NCBI RefSeq assembly: GCF_029227915.1
Contig: NC_079881.1
Location: 2,294,001 to 2,358,000 of the forward strand
DNA length: 64,000 nucleotides
Direction of reading: 5' to 3'
From: Hydractinia symbiolongicarpus
Lineage: Eukaryota; Cnidaria; Hydrozoa; Anthoathecata; Hydractiniidae
Position 1 is the stretch's first letter. Each line of letters begins with the position of its first letter. The translations under genes and the position numbers were made by a program. A model generated the notes under the pieces. It was not told the DNA's origin and made no database searches. It saw nothing but the letters and a program-made list of their open reading frames with translations. Below, piece by piece: positions 40,211 to 53,500 of the stretch.

Positions 40211-43200
40211 ACCACAGCGTCCAGTGTAATCGCTGAGTTCCGGCAATCATGTCAAATTAAGAAGAATGATATATCTTGGAGTCCCATTGGCTCATTTATC
40301 ACATTTATAAGGTCAAAGTCCAAAATCAGTTCAATTAAGTCCCACAGTCAAACGTTTCACTGATAAAAGCGATGCAACCTAGTAATATCCGAATACTATC
40401 GCTAAATACATGTGGGGACATATATGTGCCGCAACCGTTGTAACTCAAACGGATTAACACCGTTAGAAAGTCAATGAAATGTAGTTTTTAAGCCGTCTCT
40501 ATTTCTTCATCGCAAACTAACGGCTGGGATTGGTCCCAAAGTAAAAAATGACGTATTTAACTTAACTTTTAAATAAAACGCTACCACAGTGCCCAGTGCA
40601 ATCGCTGAGTTCCAGCAATCAAGTCAAATTAAGAAGAATGTTACTTCTTGTAGTCAAACTGGCGCATTTATCACATTTATAAGGTCAAAGTCCAAAATCA
40701 GTTCAATTAAGTCCCACAGTCAAACGTTTCACTGCTAAAAGCGATGCAACCTAGTAATATCCGAATACTAACGCTAAATACATGTGGGGACGAATATGTG
40801 ACGCAACAGTTGTACCTCAAACGGATTGATACCGTTAGAAAGTCAATGAAATGTAGTTGATGAAACTGTCGCTATTACTTCAGCGCGCGATAACGGCTAG
40901 GATTGGTCCCACAGTGAAAAATGACTTTTTCATTTATATTTTAAAATGAAGTGCTACCACAGCGCCCAGTGTAATCGCTGAGTTCCGGCAATCATGTCAA
41001 ATTAAGAAGAATGGTATTTCTTGGGGTACAGTTGGCTCACTTATCACATTTATAAGATGACAGTCCAAAGTTACTTCAATTAAGTCCCAGAGTCAATCGT
41101 TTTACTGTTAAAAGCGATATAACTTAGTAATATCGGAAAAATATCACTAAATACATGTTGGTATGAATATGTGATGCAACCGTTGTAACTCAAACGGATT
41201 GATACCGCCAAGAAGTCAATGTAATGTAGTTTTTAAAACTGTCTCTATTTCTTCAGCGCAAACTAACGGCTGGGATTGGTCCCACAGTAAAAAATGACTT
41301 ACTTACCTAAGTTTTTAAATAGAGGCTTCCACAGCGCCCAGTGCAATCGCTGAGTTCCAGCAATCATGTCAAATTAAGAAGAATGTTATTTCTTGTAGTC
41401 AAAGTGGCTCATTTATCACATTTATAAGGTCAAAGTCCAAAATCAGTTCAATTAAGTCCCACAGTCAAATGTTTCACTGATAAAAGCGATGCAATCTAGT
41501 AATATCCGAATACTATCGCTAAATACATGTGGGGACGAATATGTGACGCAACCGTTGTAACTCAAACGGATTGATACCGTTAGAAAGTCAATGAAATGTT
41601 GTTTTTGAAACTGTCGCTATTTCTTCAGCGCCTGATAACGGCTAGGATTGGTCCCACAGTGAAAAATAACTTTTTTATTTAAATTTTTAAATGAAGCGCT
41701 ACCACAGCGCGCAGTGTAATCGCTGAGTTCCGGCAATCATGTCAAATTAAGAAGAATGTTATTTCTTGGGTCCAGTTGGCTCACTGATCACATTCATAAG
41801 GTCACAGTCCAAAGTTAGTTCAATTAAGTTCCAGAGTCAATCGTTTCACTTTTAAAAGCGATATAACTTAGTAATATCGGAAAGATATCACTAAATACAT
41901 GTTGTTACGGATATGTGACACAACCGTTGTAACTAAAACGGATTGATACCGCCTAGAAGTCAATGTAATGTAGTTTCTGAAACTGTCTCTATTTCTTCAG
42001 TGCGAACTAACGGCTGGGATTGGTCCCACAGTAAAAAATGACTTATTTAACTTAGTTTTTAAATAAATGGCTTCCACAGCGCCCAGTGAAATCGCTGAGT
42101 TCCAGCAATCATGTCAAATTAAGAAGAATGTTATTTCTTGTAGTCAAAGTGGCTCATTTATCACATTTATAAGGTCAAAATCCAAAATCAGTTCAATTAA
42201 GTCCCACAGTCAAACGTTTCACTGATAAAAGCGATGCAACCAAGTAATATCCGAATACTATCGCTAAATACATTGTGGGGACGAATATGTGACGCAACCC
42301 TTGTAACTCAAACGGATTGATACCGTTAGAAAGTCAATGAAATGTAGTTTTTGAAACTGTCGCTATTTCTTCAGCGCGTGATAACGGCTAGGATTGGTCC
42401 CACAGTGAAAAATAACTTTTTTATTTAAATTTTTAAATGAAGCGCTACCACAGCGCCCAGTGTAATCGCTGAGTTCCGGCAATCATGTCAAATTAAGAAG
42501 AATGTTATTTCTTGGGTCCAGTTGGCTCACTTATCACATTCATAAGGTTACAGTCCAAAGTTAGTTCAATTAAGTTCCACAGTCAATCGTTTCACTTTTA
42601 AAAGCGAATTAACTTAGTAATATCGGAAAAATATCACTAAATACATGTTGGTATGAATATGTGACGCAACCGTTGTAACTCAAACGGATTGATACTGCTA
42701 AGAAGTCAATGTAATGTAGCTTTTAAAACTGTCTCTATTTCTTCAGCGCGAACTAACGGCTGGGATAGGTCCACAGTAAAAATTGACTTATTTAACTTAG
42801 TTTTTAAATAAAAGGCTACCACAACGCCCAGTGCAATCGCTGAGTTCCAGCAATCATGTCAAATTAAAAAGAATGTTATTTCTTGGGGTCCAATTGGCTC
42901 ATTTATCACATTTATAAGGTCAAGGTCCAAAATCAGTTCAATTAAGTCCCACAGTCAAACGTTTCACTGTTAAAAGCGATACAACTTAGTAATATCGGAA
43001 AAAAATCACTATCTACATGTTGGTACGATCATGTGACGCAACCGTTGTAACTCAAACCGACTGATACCGTTAGAAAGTGATTGAAATGTAGTTTTTGAAG
43101 TTGTCTCTACTTCTTCAGTGCGCGATAACGGCTAGGTTGTGCCCACAGTACAAAATGACATATTTATCTAAATTTTAAATGAAGTGATACCACAGCGCCC

Positions 43201-44370
43201 AGTGTAATGCTGAGTTCCGGCAATCATGTCAAATCAAGAAGAATGATATTTCTTGGGGTCCAGTTGGCTTGCTTATCACATTTATAAGGTCACAGTCCAA
43301 AGTTACTTCGATTAAGTCCCAGAGTCAATCGTTTCACTGTAAAAAGCGATATAACTCAGTAATATCGGAAAGACATCACTAAATACATGTTGGTACGAAT
43401 ATGTGACGCAACCGTTGTAACTCAAACGGATTGATAGCACCAAGAAGTCAATGAAATGTAGTTTTTTAGAATGTCTCTATTTCTTTAGTGCGTGCTAACG
43501 GCCAGGATTGGTACCACAATGAAAAAAGACTTATTTATCTAAACTTTTAAATGAAGCCTTACCACAGCGCCCAGTGTAATCGCTGAGTTCCAGCAATCAT
43601 GTCAAATTAAGAAGAATGTTATTTCTTGTAGTCAAAGTGGCTCAGTTATCACATTTATAAGGTCAAAGGCCAAAATCAGTTCAATTAAGTCCCACAGTCA
43701 AACGTTTCACTGATAAAAGCGATGCAACCTAGTAATATCCGAATACTATCGCTAAATACATGTGGGGACGAATATGTGACGCCACCGTTGTAACTCAAAC
43801 GGATTGATACCGTTAGAAAGTCAATGAAATGTAGTTTTTGAAACTGTCGCTATTTCTTCAGCGCGTGATAACGGCTAGGATTGGTCCCACAGTGAAAAAT
43901 AAATTTTTTATTTAAATTTTTAAATGAAGCGCTACCACAGCGCCCAGTGTAATCGCTGAGTTCCGGCAATCATGTCAAATTAAGAAGAATGTTACTTCTT
44001 GGGTCCAGATGGCTCACTTATCACATTCATAAGGTCACAGTCCAAAGTTAGTTCAATTAGGTTCCACAGTCAATCGTTTCACTTTTAAAAGCGGTATAAC
44101 TTAGTAATATCGGCAAGATATCACTAAATACATGTTGGTACGAATTTGTGACGCAACCGTTGTAACTCAAACGCATTGATACCGGCAAGAAGTCAATGAG
44201 ATGTAGTTTTTGAGAATGTCTCCATTTCTTCAGTGCGTGCTAACGGCCAGGATTGGTCACACAGTAAAAAAAGACTTTTTTATCTAAATATTTAAATAAA
44301 GTGCTACCACAGAGCCTAGTGTAATCGCTGAATTCCAGCAATCATGTCAATTTAAAAAGAATGTTTTTTC

Positions 44371-45861
44371 TGGGAGTCCAATTGGCTCATTTATCACAAT
44401 TATAAGGTCACAGTCCAGAATCAGTTAATATAATTCCCAGAGTCAATCGTTACACTGTTAAAAGCGATACAACTTAGTAATATCGGAAAAAAATCACTAT
44501 CTATATGTTGGTACGATCATGTGACGCAACCGTTGAAACTCAAACGGACTGATACCGTTAGAAAGTCATTGAAATGTAGTTTTTGAAGCTGTCTCTACTT
44601 CTTCAGTGCGCGATAACGGCAAGGTTGGGCCCACAGTACAAAATGACTTATTTATCTAAATTTTTAAATGAAGTGATACCACAGCGCCCAGTGTAATCGC
44701 TGAGTTCCGGCAATCATGTAAAATCAAGAAGAATGATATTTCTTGGGGTCCAGTTGGCTTGCTTATCACATTTATAAGGTCACAGTCCAAAGTTACTTCA
44801 ATTAAGTCCCAGAGTCAATCGTTTTACTGTTAAAAGCGATATAACTCAGTATAATCAGAAAGATATCACTAAATACATGTTGGTACGAATATGTGACGCA
44901 ACCGTTGTAACTCAAACGGATTGATACTGCCAAGAAGTCAATGAAATGTAGTTTTTTAGAATGTCTCTATTTCTTCAGTGCGTGCTAACGGCCAGGATTG
45001 GTACCACAATGAAAAAAGACTTATTTATCTAAATTTCTAAATGAAGCCTTACCGCAGCACCCAGTGTAATCGCTGAGTTCAAGCAATCATGTCAAATTAA
45101 GAAGAATGTTATTTCTTGTAGTCAAAGTGGCTCATTTATCACATTTATAACGTCAAAGTCCAAAATCAGTTCAATTAAGTCCCACAGTCAAACATTTCAC
45201 TGATAAAAGCGATGCAACCAAGTAATATCCGAATACTATCGCTAAATACATGTGGGGACGAATATGTGACGCAACCGTTGTAACTCAAACGGATTGATAG
45301 CGTTAGAAAGTCAATGAAATGTAGTTTTTGAAACTGTCGTTATTTCTTCAGCGCGTGATAACAGCTAGGATTGGTCCCACAGTGAAAAATAACTTTTTTA
45401 TTTAAATTTTTTAATTGAAGCGCCACCACAGCGCCCAGTGTAATCGCTGAGTCCCGGCAATCATGTCAAATTAAGAAGAATGTTATTTCTTGGGTCCAGT
45501 TGGCTTACTTATCACATTCATAAGGTCACAGTCCAAAGTTAGTTCAATTAATTTCCACAGTCAATCGTTTCACTTTTAAAAGCGATATAACTTAGTAATA
45601 TCGGAAAGATATCACTAAATACATGTTGGTACGAATTTGTGACGCAACCGTTGTAACTCAAACGAATTGATACCGCCAAGAAGTCAATGAAATGTAGTTT
45701 TTGAGAATGTCTCCATTTTTTCAGCGCGTGCTAAGTGCCAGGATTGGTCACACAGTAAAAAAAGACTTTTTTATCTAAATATTTAAATAAAGTGCTACCA
45801 CAGAGCCTAGTGTAATCGCTGAATTCCAGCAATCATGTCAATTTAAAAAGAATGTTATTTC
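44371..45861 (+). repeat. Zone VI 4-monomer unit, copy 1
   Basis: Same monomer order as the next copy. Small private changes include 'agttaatataattcc' against 'agttaaaataattcc' and 'aatcgttttactg' against 'aatcgtttcactg'. Confidence 0.8.
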
Positions 45862-47352
45862 TGGGAGTCCAATTGGCTCATTTATCACAATTATAAGGTC
45901 ACAGTCCAGAATCAGTTAAAATAATTCCCAGAGTCAATCGTTACACTGTTAAAAGCGATACAACTTAGTAATATCGGAAAAAAATCACTATCTATATGTT
46001 GGTACGATCATGTGACGCAACCGTTGAAACTCAAACGGACTGATACCGTTAGAAAGTCATTGAAATGTAGTTTTTGAAGCTGTCTCTACTTCTTCAGTGC
46101 GCGATAACGGCAAGGTTGGGCCCACAGTACAAAATGACTTATTTATCTAAATTTTTAAATGAAGTGATACCACAGCGCCCAGTGTAATCGCTGAGTTCCG
46201 GCAATCATGTAAAATCAAGAAGAATGATATTTCTTGGGGTCCAGTTGGCTTGCTTATCACATTTATAAGGTCACAGTCCAAAGTTACTTCAATTAAGTCC
46301 CAGAGTCAATCGTTTCACTGTTAAAAGCGATATAACTCAGTATAATCAGAAAGATATCACTAAATACATGTTGGTACGAATATGTGACGCAACCGTTGTA
46401 ACTCAAACGGATTGATACTGCCAAGAAGTCAATGAAATGTAGTTTTTTAGAATGTCTCTATTTCTTCAGTGCGTGCTAACGGCCAGGATTGGTACCACAA
46501 TGAAAAAAGACTTATTTATCTAAATTTCTAAATGAAGCCTTACCGCAGCACCCAGTGTAATCGCTGAGTTCAAGCAATCATGTCAAATTAAGAAGAATGT
46601 TATTTCTTGTAGTCAAAGTGGCTCATTTATCACATTTATAACGTCAAAGTCCAAAATCAGTTCAATTAAGTCCCACAGTCAAACATTTCACTGATAAAAG
46701 CGATGCAACCAAGTAATATCCGAATACTATCGCTAAATACATGTGGGGACGAATATGTGACGCAACCGTTGTAACTCAAACGGATTGATAGCGTTAGAAA
46801 GTCAATGAAATTTAGTTTTTGAAACTGTCGTTATTTCTTCAGCGCGTGATAACAGCTAGGATTGGTCCCACAGTGAAAAATAACTTTTTTATTTAAATTT
46901 TTTAATTGAAGCGCCACCACAGCGCCCAGTGTAATCGCTGAGTCCCGGCAATCATGTCAAATTAAGAAGAATGTTATTTCTTGGGTCCAGTTGGCTTACT
47001 TATCACATTCATAAGGTCACAGTCCAAAGTTAGTTCAATTAATTTCCACAGTCAATCGTTTCACTTTTAAAAGCGATATAACTTAGTAATATCGGAAAGA
47101 TATCACTAAATACATGTTGGTACGAATTTGTGACGCAACCGTTGTAACTCAAACGAATTGATACCGCCAAGAAGTCAATGAAATGTAGTTTTTGAGAATG
47201 TCTCCATTTTTTCAGCGCGTGCTAAGTGCCAGGATTGGTCACACAGTAAAAAAAGACTTTTTTATCTAAATATTTAAATAAAGTGCTACCACAGAGCCTA
47301 GTGTAATCGCTGAATTCCAGCAATCATGTCAATTTAAAAAGAATGTTATTTC
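45862..47352 (+). repeat. Zone VI 4-monomer unit, copy 2
   Basis: 1,491 bp and nearly the same as both neighbours. It shares 'agttaaaataattcc' with copy 3, so copies 2 and 3 are probably each other's closest relatives. Confidence 0.8.
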
Positions 47353-48520
47353 TGGGAGTCCAATTGGCTCATTTATCACAATTATAAGGTCACAGTCCAG
47401 AATCAGTTAAAATAATTCCCAGAGTCAATCGTTACACTGTTAAAAGCGATACAACTTAGTAATATCGGAAAAAAATCACTATCTATATGTTGGTACGATC
47501 ATGTGACGCAACCGTTGAAACTCAAACGGACTGATACCGTTAGAAAGTCATTGAAATGTAGTTTTTGAAGCTGTCTCTACTTCTTCAGTGCGCGATAACG
47601 GCAAGGTTGGGCCCACAGTACAAAATGACTTATTTATCTAAATTTTTAAATGAAGTGATACCACAGCGCCCAGTGTAATCGCTGAGTTCCGGCAATCATG
47701 TAAAATCAAGAAGAATGATATTTCTTGGGGTCCAGTTGGCTTGCTTATCACATTTATAAGGTCACAGTCCAAAGTTACTTCAATTAAGTCCCAGAGTCAA
47801 TCGTTTCACTGTTAAAAGCGATATAACTCAGTATAATCAGAAAGATATCACTAAATACATGTTGGTACGAATATGTGACGCAACCGTTGTAACTCAAACG
47901 GATTGATACTGCCAAGAAGTCAATGAAATGTAGTTTTTTAGAATGTCTCTATATCTTCAGTGCGTGCTAACGGCCAGGATTGGTACCACAATGAAAAAAG
48001 ACTTAATTATCTAAATTTCTAAATGAAGCCTTACCGCAGCACCCAGTGTAATCGCTGAGTTCAAGCAATCATGTCAAATTAAGAAGAATGTTATTTCTTG
48101 TAGTCAAAGTGGCTCATTTACCACATTTATAACGTCAAAGTCCAAAATCAGTTCAATTAAGTCCCACAGTCAAACGTTTCACTGATAAAAGCGATGCAAC
48201 CTAGTAATATCCGAATACTATCGCTAAATACATGTGGGGAAAAATATGTGACGCAACCGTTGTAACTCAAACGGATTGATACCGTTAGAAAGTCAATGAA
48301 ATGTAGTTTTTGAAACTGTCGTTATTTCTTCAGCGCGTGATAACAGCTAGGATTGGTCCCACAGTGAAAAATAACTTTTTTATTTAAATTTTTAATTGAA
48401 GCGCCACCACAGCGTCCAGTGTAATCGCTGAGTTCCGGCAATCATGTCAAATTAAGAAGAATGTTATTTCTTGGGTCCAGTTGGCTCACTTATCACATTC
48501 ATAAGGTCACAGTCCAAAGT
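47353..48520 (+). repeat. Zone VI 4-monomer unit, copy 3, rejoined out of register
   Basis: Follows copy 2 until about 48,520. There, after 'ttagttcaattaa', it continues with 'gtcccagagtcaatcg…cagtataatcgg', a sequence belonging to a different monomer of the unit. The marker 'ggtaccacaatg' therefore recurs after only two monomers (about 47,990 and 48,730). This is a clear intra-monomer exchange point. Confidence 0.7.
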
Positions 48521-50599
48521 TAGTTCAATTAAGTCCCAGAGTCAATCGTTTCACTGTTAAAAGCGATATAACTCAGTATAATCGGAAAGATATCACTAAA
48601 TACATGTTGGTACGAATATGTGACGCAACCGTTGTAACTCAAACGGATTGATACTGCCAAGAAGTCAATGAAATGTAGTTTTTTAGAATGTCTCTATTTC
48701 TTCAGTGCGTGCTAACGGCCAGGATTGGTACCACAATGAAAAAAGACTTATTTATCTAAATTTCTAAATGAAGCCTTACCGCAGCACCCAGTGTAATCGC
48801 TGAGTTCCAGCAATCATGTCAAATTAAGAAGAATGTTATTTCTTGTAGTCAAAGTGGCTCATTTATCACATTTATAAGGTCAAAGTCCAAAATCAGTTCA
48901 ATTAAGTCCCACAGTCAAACGTTTCACTGATAAAAGCGATGCGACCTAGTAATATCCGAATACTATCGCTAAATACATGTGGGGACAAACATGTGACGCA
49001 ACCGTTGTAACTCAAACGGATTGATACCGTTGGAAAGTCAATGAAATGTAGTTTTTGAAACTGTCGCTCTTTCTTCAGCACGCGATAATGGCTAGGATTG
49101 GTCCCACAGTAAAAAATGATTTATTTATGAAAATTTTTAAAAAAAGCGCTACCTCAGAGCATAGTGTACTCGCTGAATTCCAGCAATCATGTCGAATTAA
49201 GAAGAATGTTATTTCTTGGAGTCCAATTGGCTCATTTATTGCATTTATAAGGTCACAGTCCAAAATCAGTTCAATTAAGTTCCACAGTCAATGGTTTCAC
49301 TGTTAAAAGCGATATAACTTTGTAATATCGGAAAAATATCACTAAATACACGTTTGTACGAATATGTCACGCAACCGTTGTAACTCAAACGGATTGATAC
49401 CGCCAAGAAGTCAATGAAATGTAGTTTTTTAGAATGTCTCTATTTCTTCAGTCCGTGCTAACGGCCAGGATTGGTCCCACAATGAAAAAAGACTTATTTA
49501 TCTAAATTTCTAAATGAAGCCTTACCGCAGCACCCAGTGTAATCGCTGAGTTCCAGCAATCATGTCAAATTAAGAAAAATGTTATTTCTTGTAGTCAAAG
49601 TGGCTCATTTATCACATTTATAAGGTCAAAGTCCAAAATCAGTTCAATTAAGTCCCACAGTCAAACGTTTCACTGATAAAAGCGATGCAACCTAGTAATA
49701 TCCGAATACTATCTCTAAATACATGTGGGGACAAATATGTGACGCAACCGTTGTAACTCAAACGGATTGATACTGTTAGAAAGTCAATGAAATGTAGTTT
49801 TTGAAACTGTCGTTATTTCTTCAGCGCGTGATAACAGCTAGGATTGGTCCCACAGTGAAAAATAACTTTTTTATTTAAATTTTTAATTGAAGCGCCGCCA
49901 CAGCGCCCAGTGTAATCGCTGAGTTCCGGCAATCATGTCAAATTAAGAAGAATGTTATTTCTTGGGTCCAGTTGGCTCACTTATCACATTCATAAGGTCA
50001 CAGTCCAAAGTTAGTTCAATTAATTTCCACAGTCAATCGTTTTACTTTTAAAAGCGATATAACTTAGTAATATCGGAAAGATATCACTAAATACATGTTG
50101 GTACGAATTTGTGACGCCACCGTTGTAACTCAAACGAATTGATACCGCCAAGAAGTCAATGAAATGTAGTTTTTGAGAATGTCTCCATTTTTTTAGCGCG
50201 TGCTAACTGCCAAGATTGGTCACACAGTAAAAAAAGACTTTTTTATCTAAATATTTAAATAAAGCGCTACCACAGAGCCTAGTGTAATCGCTGAATTCCA
50301 GCAATCATGTCAATTTAAAAAGAACGTTATTTCTGGGAGTCCAATTGGCTCATTTATCACATTTATAAGGTCACAGTCCAGAATCAGTTCAATTAATTCC
50401 CAGAGTCAATCGTTACACTGTCAAAAGCGACAAAACTTAGTAATATCGGAAAAAAATCACTATCTACATGTTGGTACGATCATGTGACGCAACCGTTGAA
50501 ACTCAAACGGACTGATACCGTTAGAAAGTCATTGAAATGTAGTTTTTGAAGCTGTCTCTACTTCTTCAGTGCGCGATAACGGCTGGGTTGGGTCCACAG

Positions 50600-53500
50600 T
50601 ACAAAATGACTTATTTATCTAAATTTTTAAATGAAGCAATACCACAGCGCCCAGTGTAATCGCTGAGTTGCGGCAATCATGTCAAATTAAGAAGAATGTT
50701 ATTTCTTGGTTCCAGTTGGCTCAATTATCACATTTATAAGGTCACAGTCCAAAGTTAGTTCAATTAAATTCCACAGTCAATCGTTTTACTGTTTAAGACG
50801 ATATAACTTAGTAATATCAGAAAGATATCACTAAATACATGTTGGTACGAATATGTGACGCAATCGTTGTAACTCAAACGGATTGATACCGCCAAGAAGT
50901 CAATGAAATGTAGGTTTTGAGTATGTCTCTATTTCTTCAGCGCGAACTAACGGCTAGGACTGGTCCCACAGTAAAAAATGACTTAATTAACTGAATTTTT
51001 AAATAAAACGCCACCACAGCGTCCAGTGCAATCGCTGAGTTCCAGTAATCATGTCAAATTAAGAAGAATGGTACTTCTTGTAGTCAAACTGGCTCATTTA
51101 TCATATTCATAAGGTCACAGTCCAAAGTTAGTTCAATTAATTTCCACAGTCCATCGTTTCACTGTTAAAAGCGATATAACTTTGTTATATCGGAAAGATA
51201 TCACTAATAACATGTTAGTACGAATATGTGACGCAACCGTTGTAACTCAAACGGATTGATACCGCCAAGAAGTCAATGAAATATAGTTTTTGAAGCTGTC
51301 TCTATTTCTTCAGTGCGTGCAAACGGCCAGGATTGGTCCCACAATGAAAAAAGACTTATTTATATAAATTTCTAAATGAAGCTTTACCACAGCGCCCAGT
51401 GCAATCGCTGAGTTCCAGCAATCATGTCAAATTAGGAAGAATGTTACTTCTTGTAGTCAAACTGGCTCATTTATCACATTTATAAGGTCAAAGTCCAAAA
51501 TCAGTTCAATTAATCCCACAGTCAAACGTTTCCTTGTTAAAAGCGATGCAACCTAGTAATATCCGAATACTATCGCTAAATACATGTGGGGACGAATATG
51601 TGACGCAACCGTTGAAACTCAAACGGATTGATACCGTTAGAAAGTCAATGAAATGTAATTTTGGAAACTGTCGCTATTTCTTCAGCGCGCGATAACTGCT
51701 AGGATTGGTCCCACAGTAAAAAATGACTTTTGTATTTAAATTTTTAAATGAAGCGCTACCACAGCGCCCAGTGTAATCGCTGACTTGCGGCAATCATGTC
51801 AAATTAAGAAGAATGTTGTTTCTTGGGTCCAGTTGGCTCACTTATCACATTTATAAGGTCACAGTCCAAAGTTAGTTCAATTAAGTTCCACAGTCAATCG
51901 TTTCACTGTTTAAGGCGATATAACTTAGTAATATCAGAAAGATATCACTAAATACATGTTGGTACGGATATTTGACGCAATCGTTGTAACTCAAACGGAT
52001 TGATACCGCCAAGAAGTCAATGAAATGTAGGTTTTGAGTATGTCTCTATTTCTTCAGTGCGTGCTAACGGCCAGGATTGGTCCCACAATGAAAAAGGCTT
52101 ATTTATCTAAATTTCTAAATGAAGCCTTACCACAGCGCCCAGTGCAATCGCTGAGTTCCAGCAATCATGTCAAATTAAGAAGAATGGTACTTCTTGTAGT
52201 CAAACTGGCTCATTTATCATATTCATAAGGTCAAAGTCCAAAGTTAGTTCAATTAAGTTCCACAGTCAATCGTTTCACTGTTAAAAGCGATATAACTTTG
52301 TAATATCGGAAAGATATCACTAAATACATGTTGGTACGAATATGTGACGCAACCGTTGTAACTTAAACGGATTGATACCGCCAAGAAGTCAATGAAATAT
52401 AGTTTTTGAAGCTGTCGCTATTTCTTCAGTGCGCGATAACGGCTAGGATTGGTCCCACAGTAAAAAATGACTTTTGTATTTAAATTTTTAAATGAAGCGC
52501 TACCACAGCGCCCAGTGTAATCGCTGAGTTGCGGCAATCATGTCAAATTAAGAAGAATGTTATTTCTTGGTTACAGTTGGCTCACTTATCACATTTATAA
52601 GGTCACAGTCCAAAGTTAGTTCAATTAAATTCCACAGTCAATCGTTTCACTGTTAAAAGCGATATAACTTTGTTATATCAGAAAGATATCACTAAATACA
52701 TGTTGGTACGAATATGTGACGCAATCGTTGTAACTCAAACGGATTGATACCGCCAAGAAGTCAATGAAATGTAGGTTTTGAGTATGTCTCTATTTCTTCA
52801 GCGCGAACTAACGGCTAGGACAGGTCCCACAGTAAAAAATGACTTAATTAACTGAATTTTTAAATAAAACGCCACCACAGCGTCCAGTGCAATCGCTGAG
52901 TTCCAGTAATCATGTCAAATTAAGAAGAATGGTACTTCTTGTAGTCAAACTGGCTCAATTATCATATTCATAAGGTCACAGTCCAAAGTTAGTTCAATTA
53001 ATTTCCACAGTCCATCGTTTCACTGTTAAAAGCGATATAACTTTGTTATATCGGAAAGATATCACTAATAACATGTTAGTACGAATATGTGACGCAACCG
53101 TTGTAACTCAAACGGATTGATACCGCCAAGAAGTCAATGAAATATAGTTTTTGAAGCTGTCTCTATTTCTTCAGTGCGTGCAAACGGCCAGGATTAGTCC
53201 CACAATGAAAAAAGACTTATTTATCTAAATTTCTAAATGAAGCTTTACCACAGCGCCCAGTGCAATCGCTGAGTTCCAGCAATCATGTCAAATTAGGAAG
53301 AATGTTACTTCTTGTAGTCAAACTGGCTCATTTATCACATTTATAAGGTCAAAGTCCAAAATCAGTTAAATTAAACCCACAGTCAAACGTTTCCTTGTTA
53401 AAAGCGATGCAACCTAGTAATATCCGAATACTATCGCTAAATACATGTGGGGACGAATATGTGACGCAACCGTTGAAACTCAAACGGATTGATACCGTTA

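Larger units (their letters stand above)
33400..43900 (+). repeat. Family A zone V: mosaic of monomer types
   Basis: Monomer types from zones II ('gagaatgtctctg…aaagagacttatttatc', near 34,540, 36,400, 37,880 and 39,370), IV ('gtgataac' alpha type) and VI ('ggtcacacagtaaaaaaagac', 'ggtaccacaatgaaaaaagac') are interleaved here. I could follow only one clear tandem unit (37,620-40,210). The mixture looks like an older region of the array, or one repeatedly rearranged. Confidence 0.6.
43900..50600 (+). repeat. Family A zone VI: 4-monomer higher-order repeat (1,491 bp)
   Basis: The marker 'tgggagtccaattggctc' starts at 44,371, 45,862, 47,353 and 50,334. The spacings are 1491, 1491 and 2981, the last being close to two periods. 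Between the first three markers the monomers recur in the same order with very few base changes, e.g. 'gttcaagcaatcatg', 'gcagcacccagtg', 'gataacagctagg' and 'cagtataatcag'. These are the most alike neighbouring higher-order copies in the family A array by eye. Confidence 0.85.
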
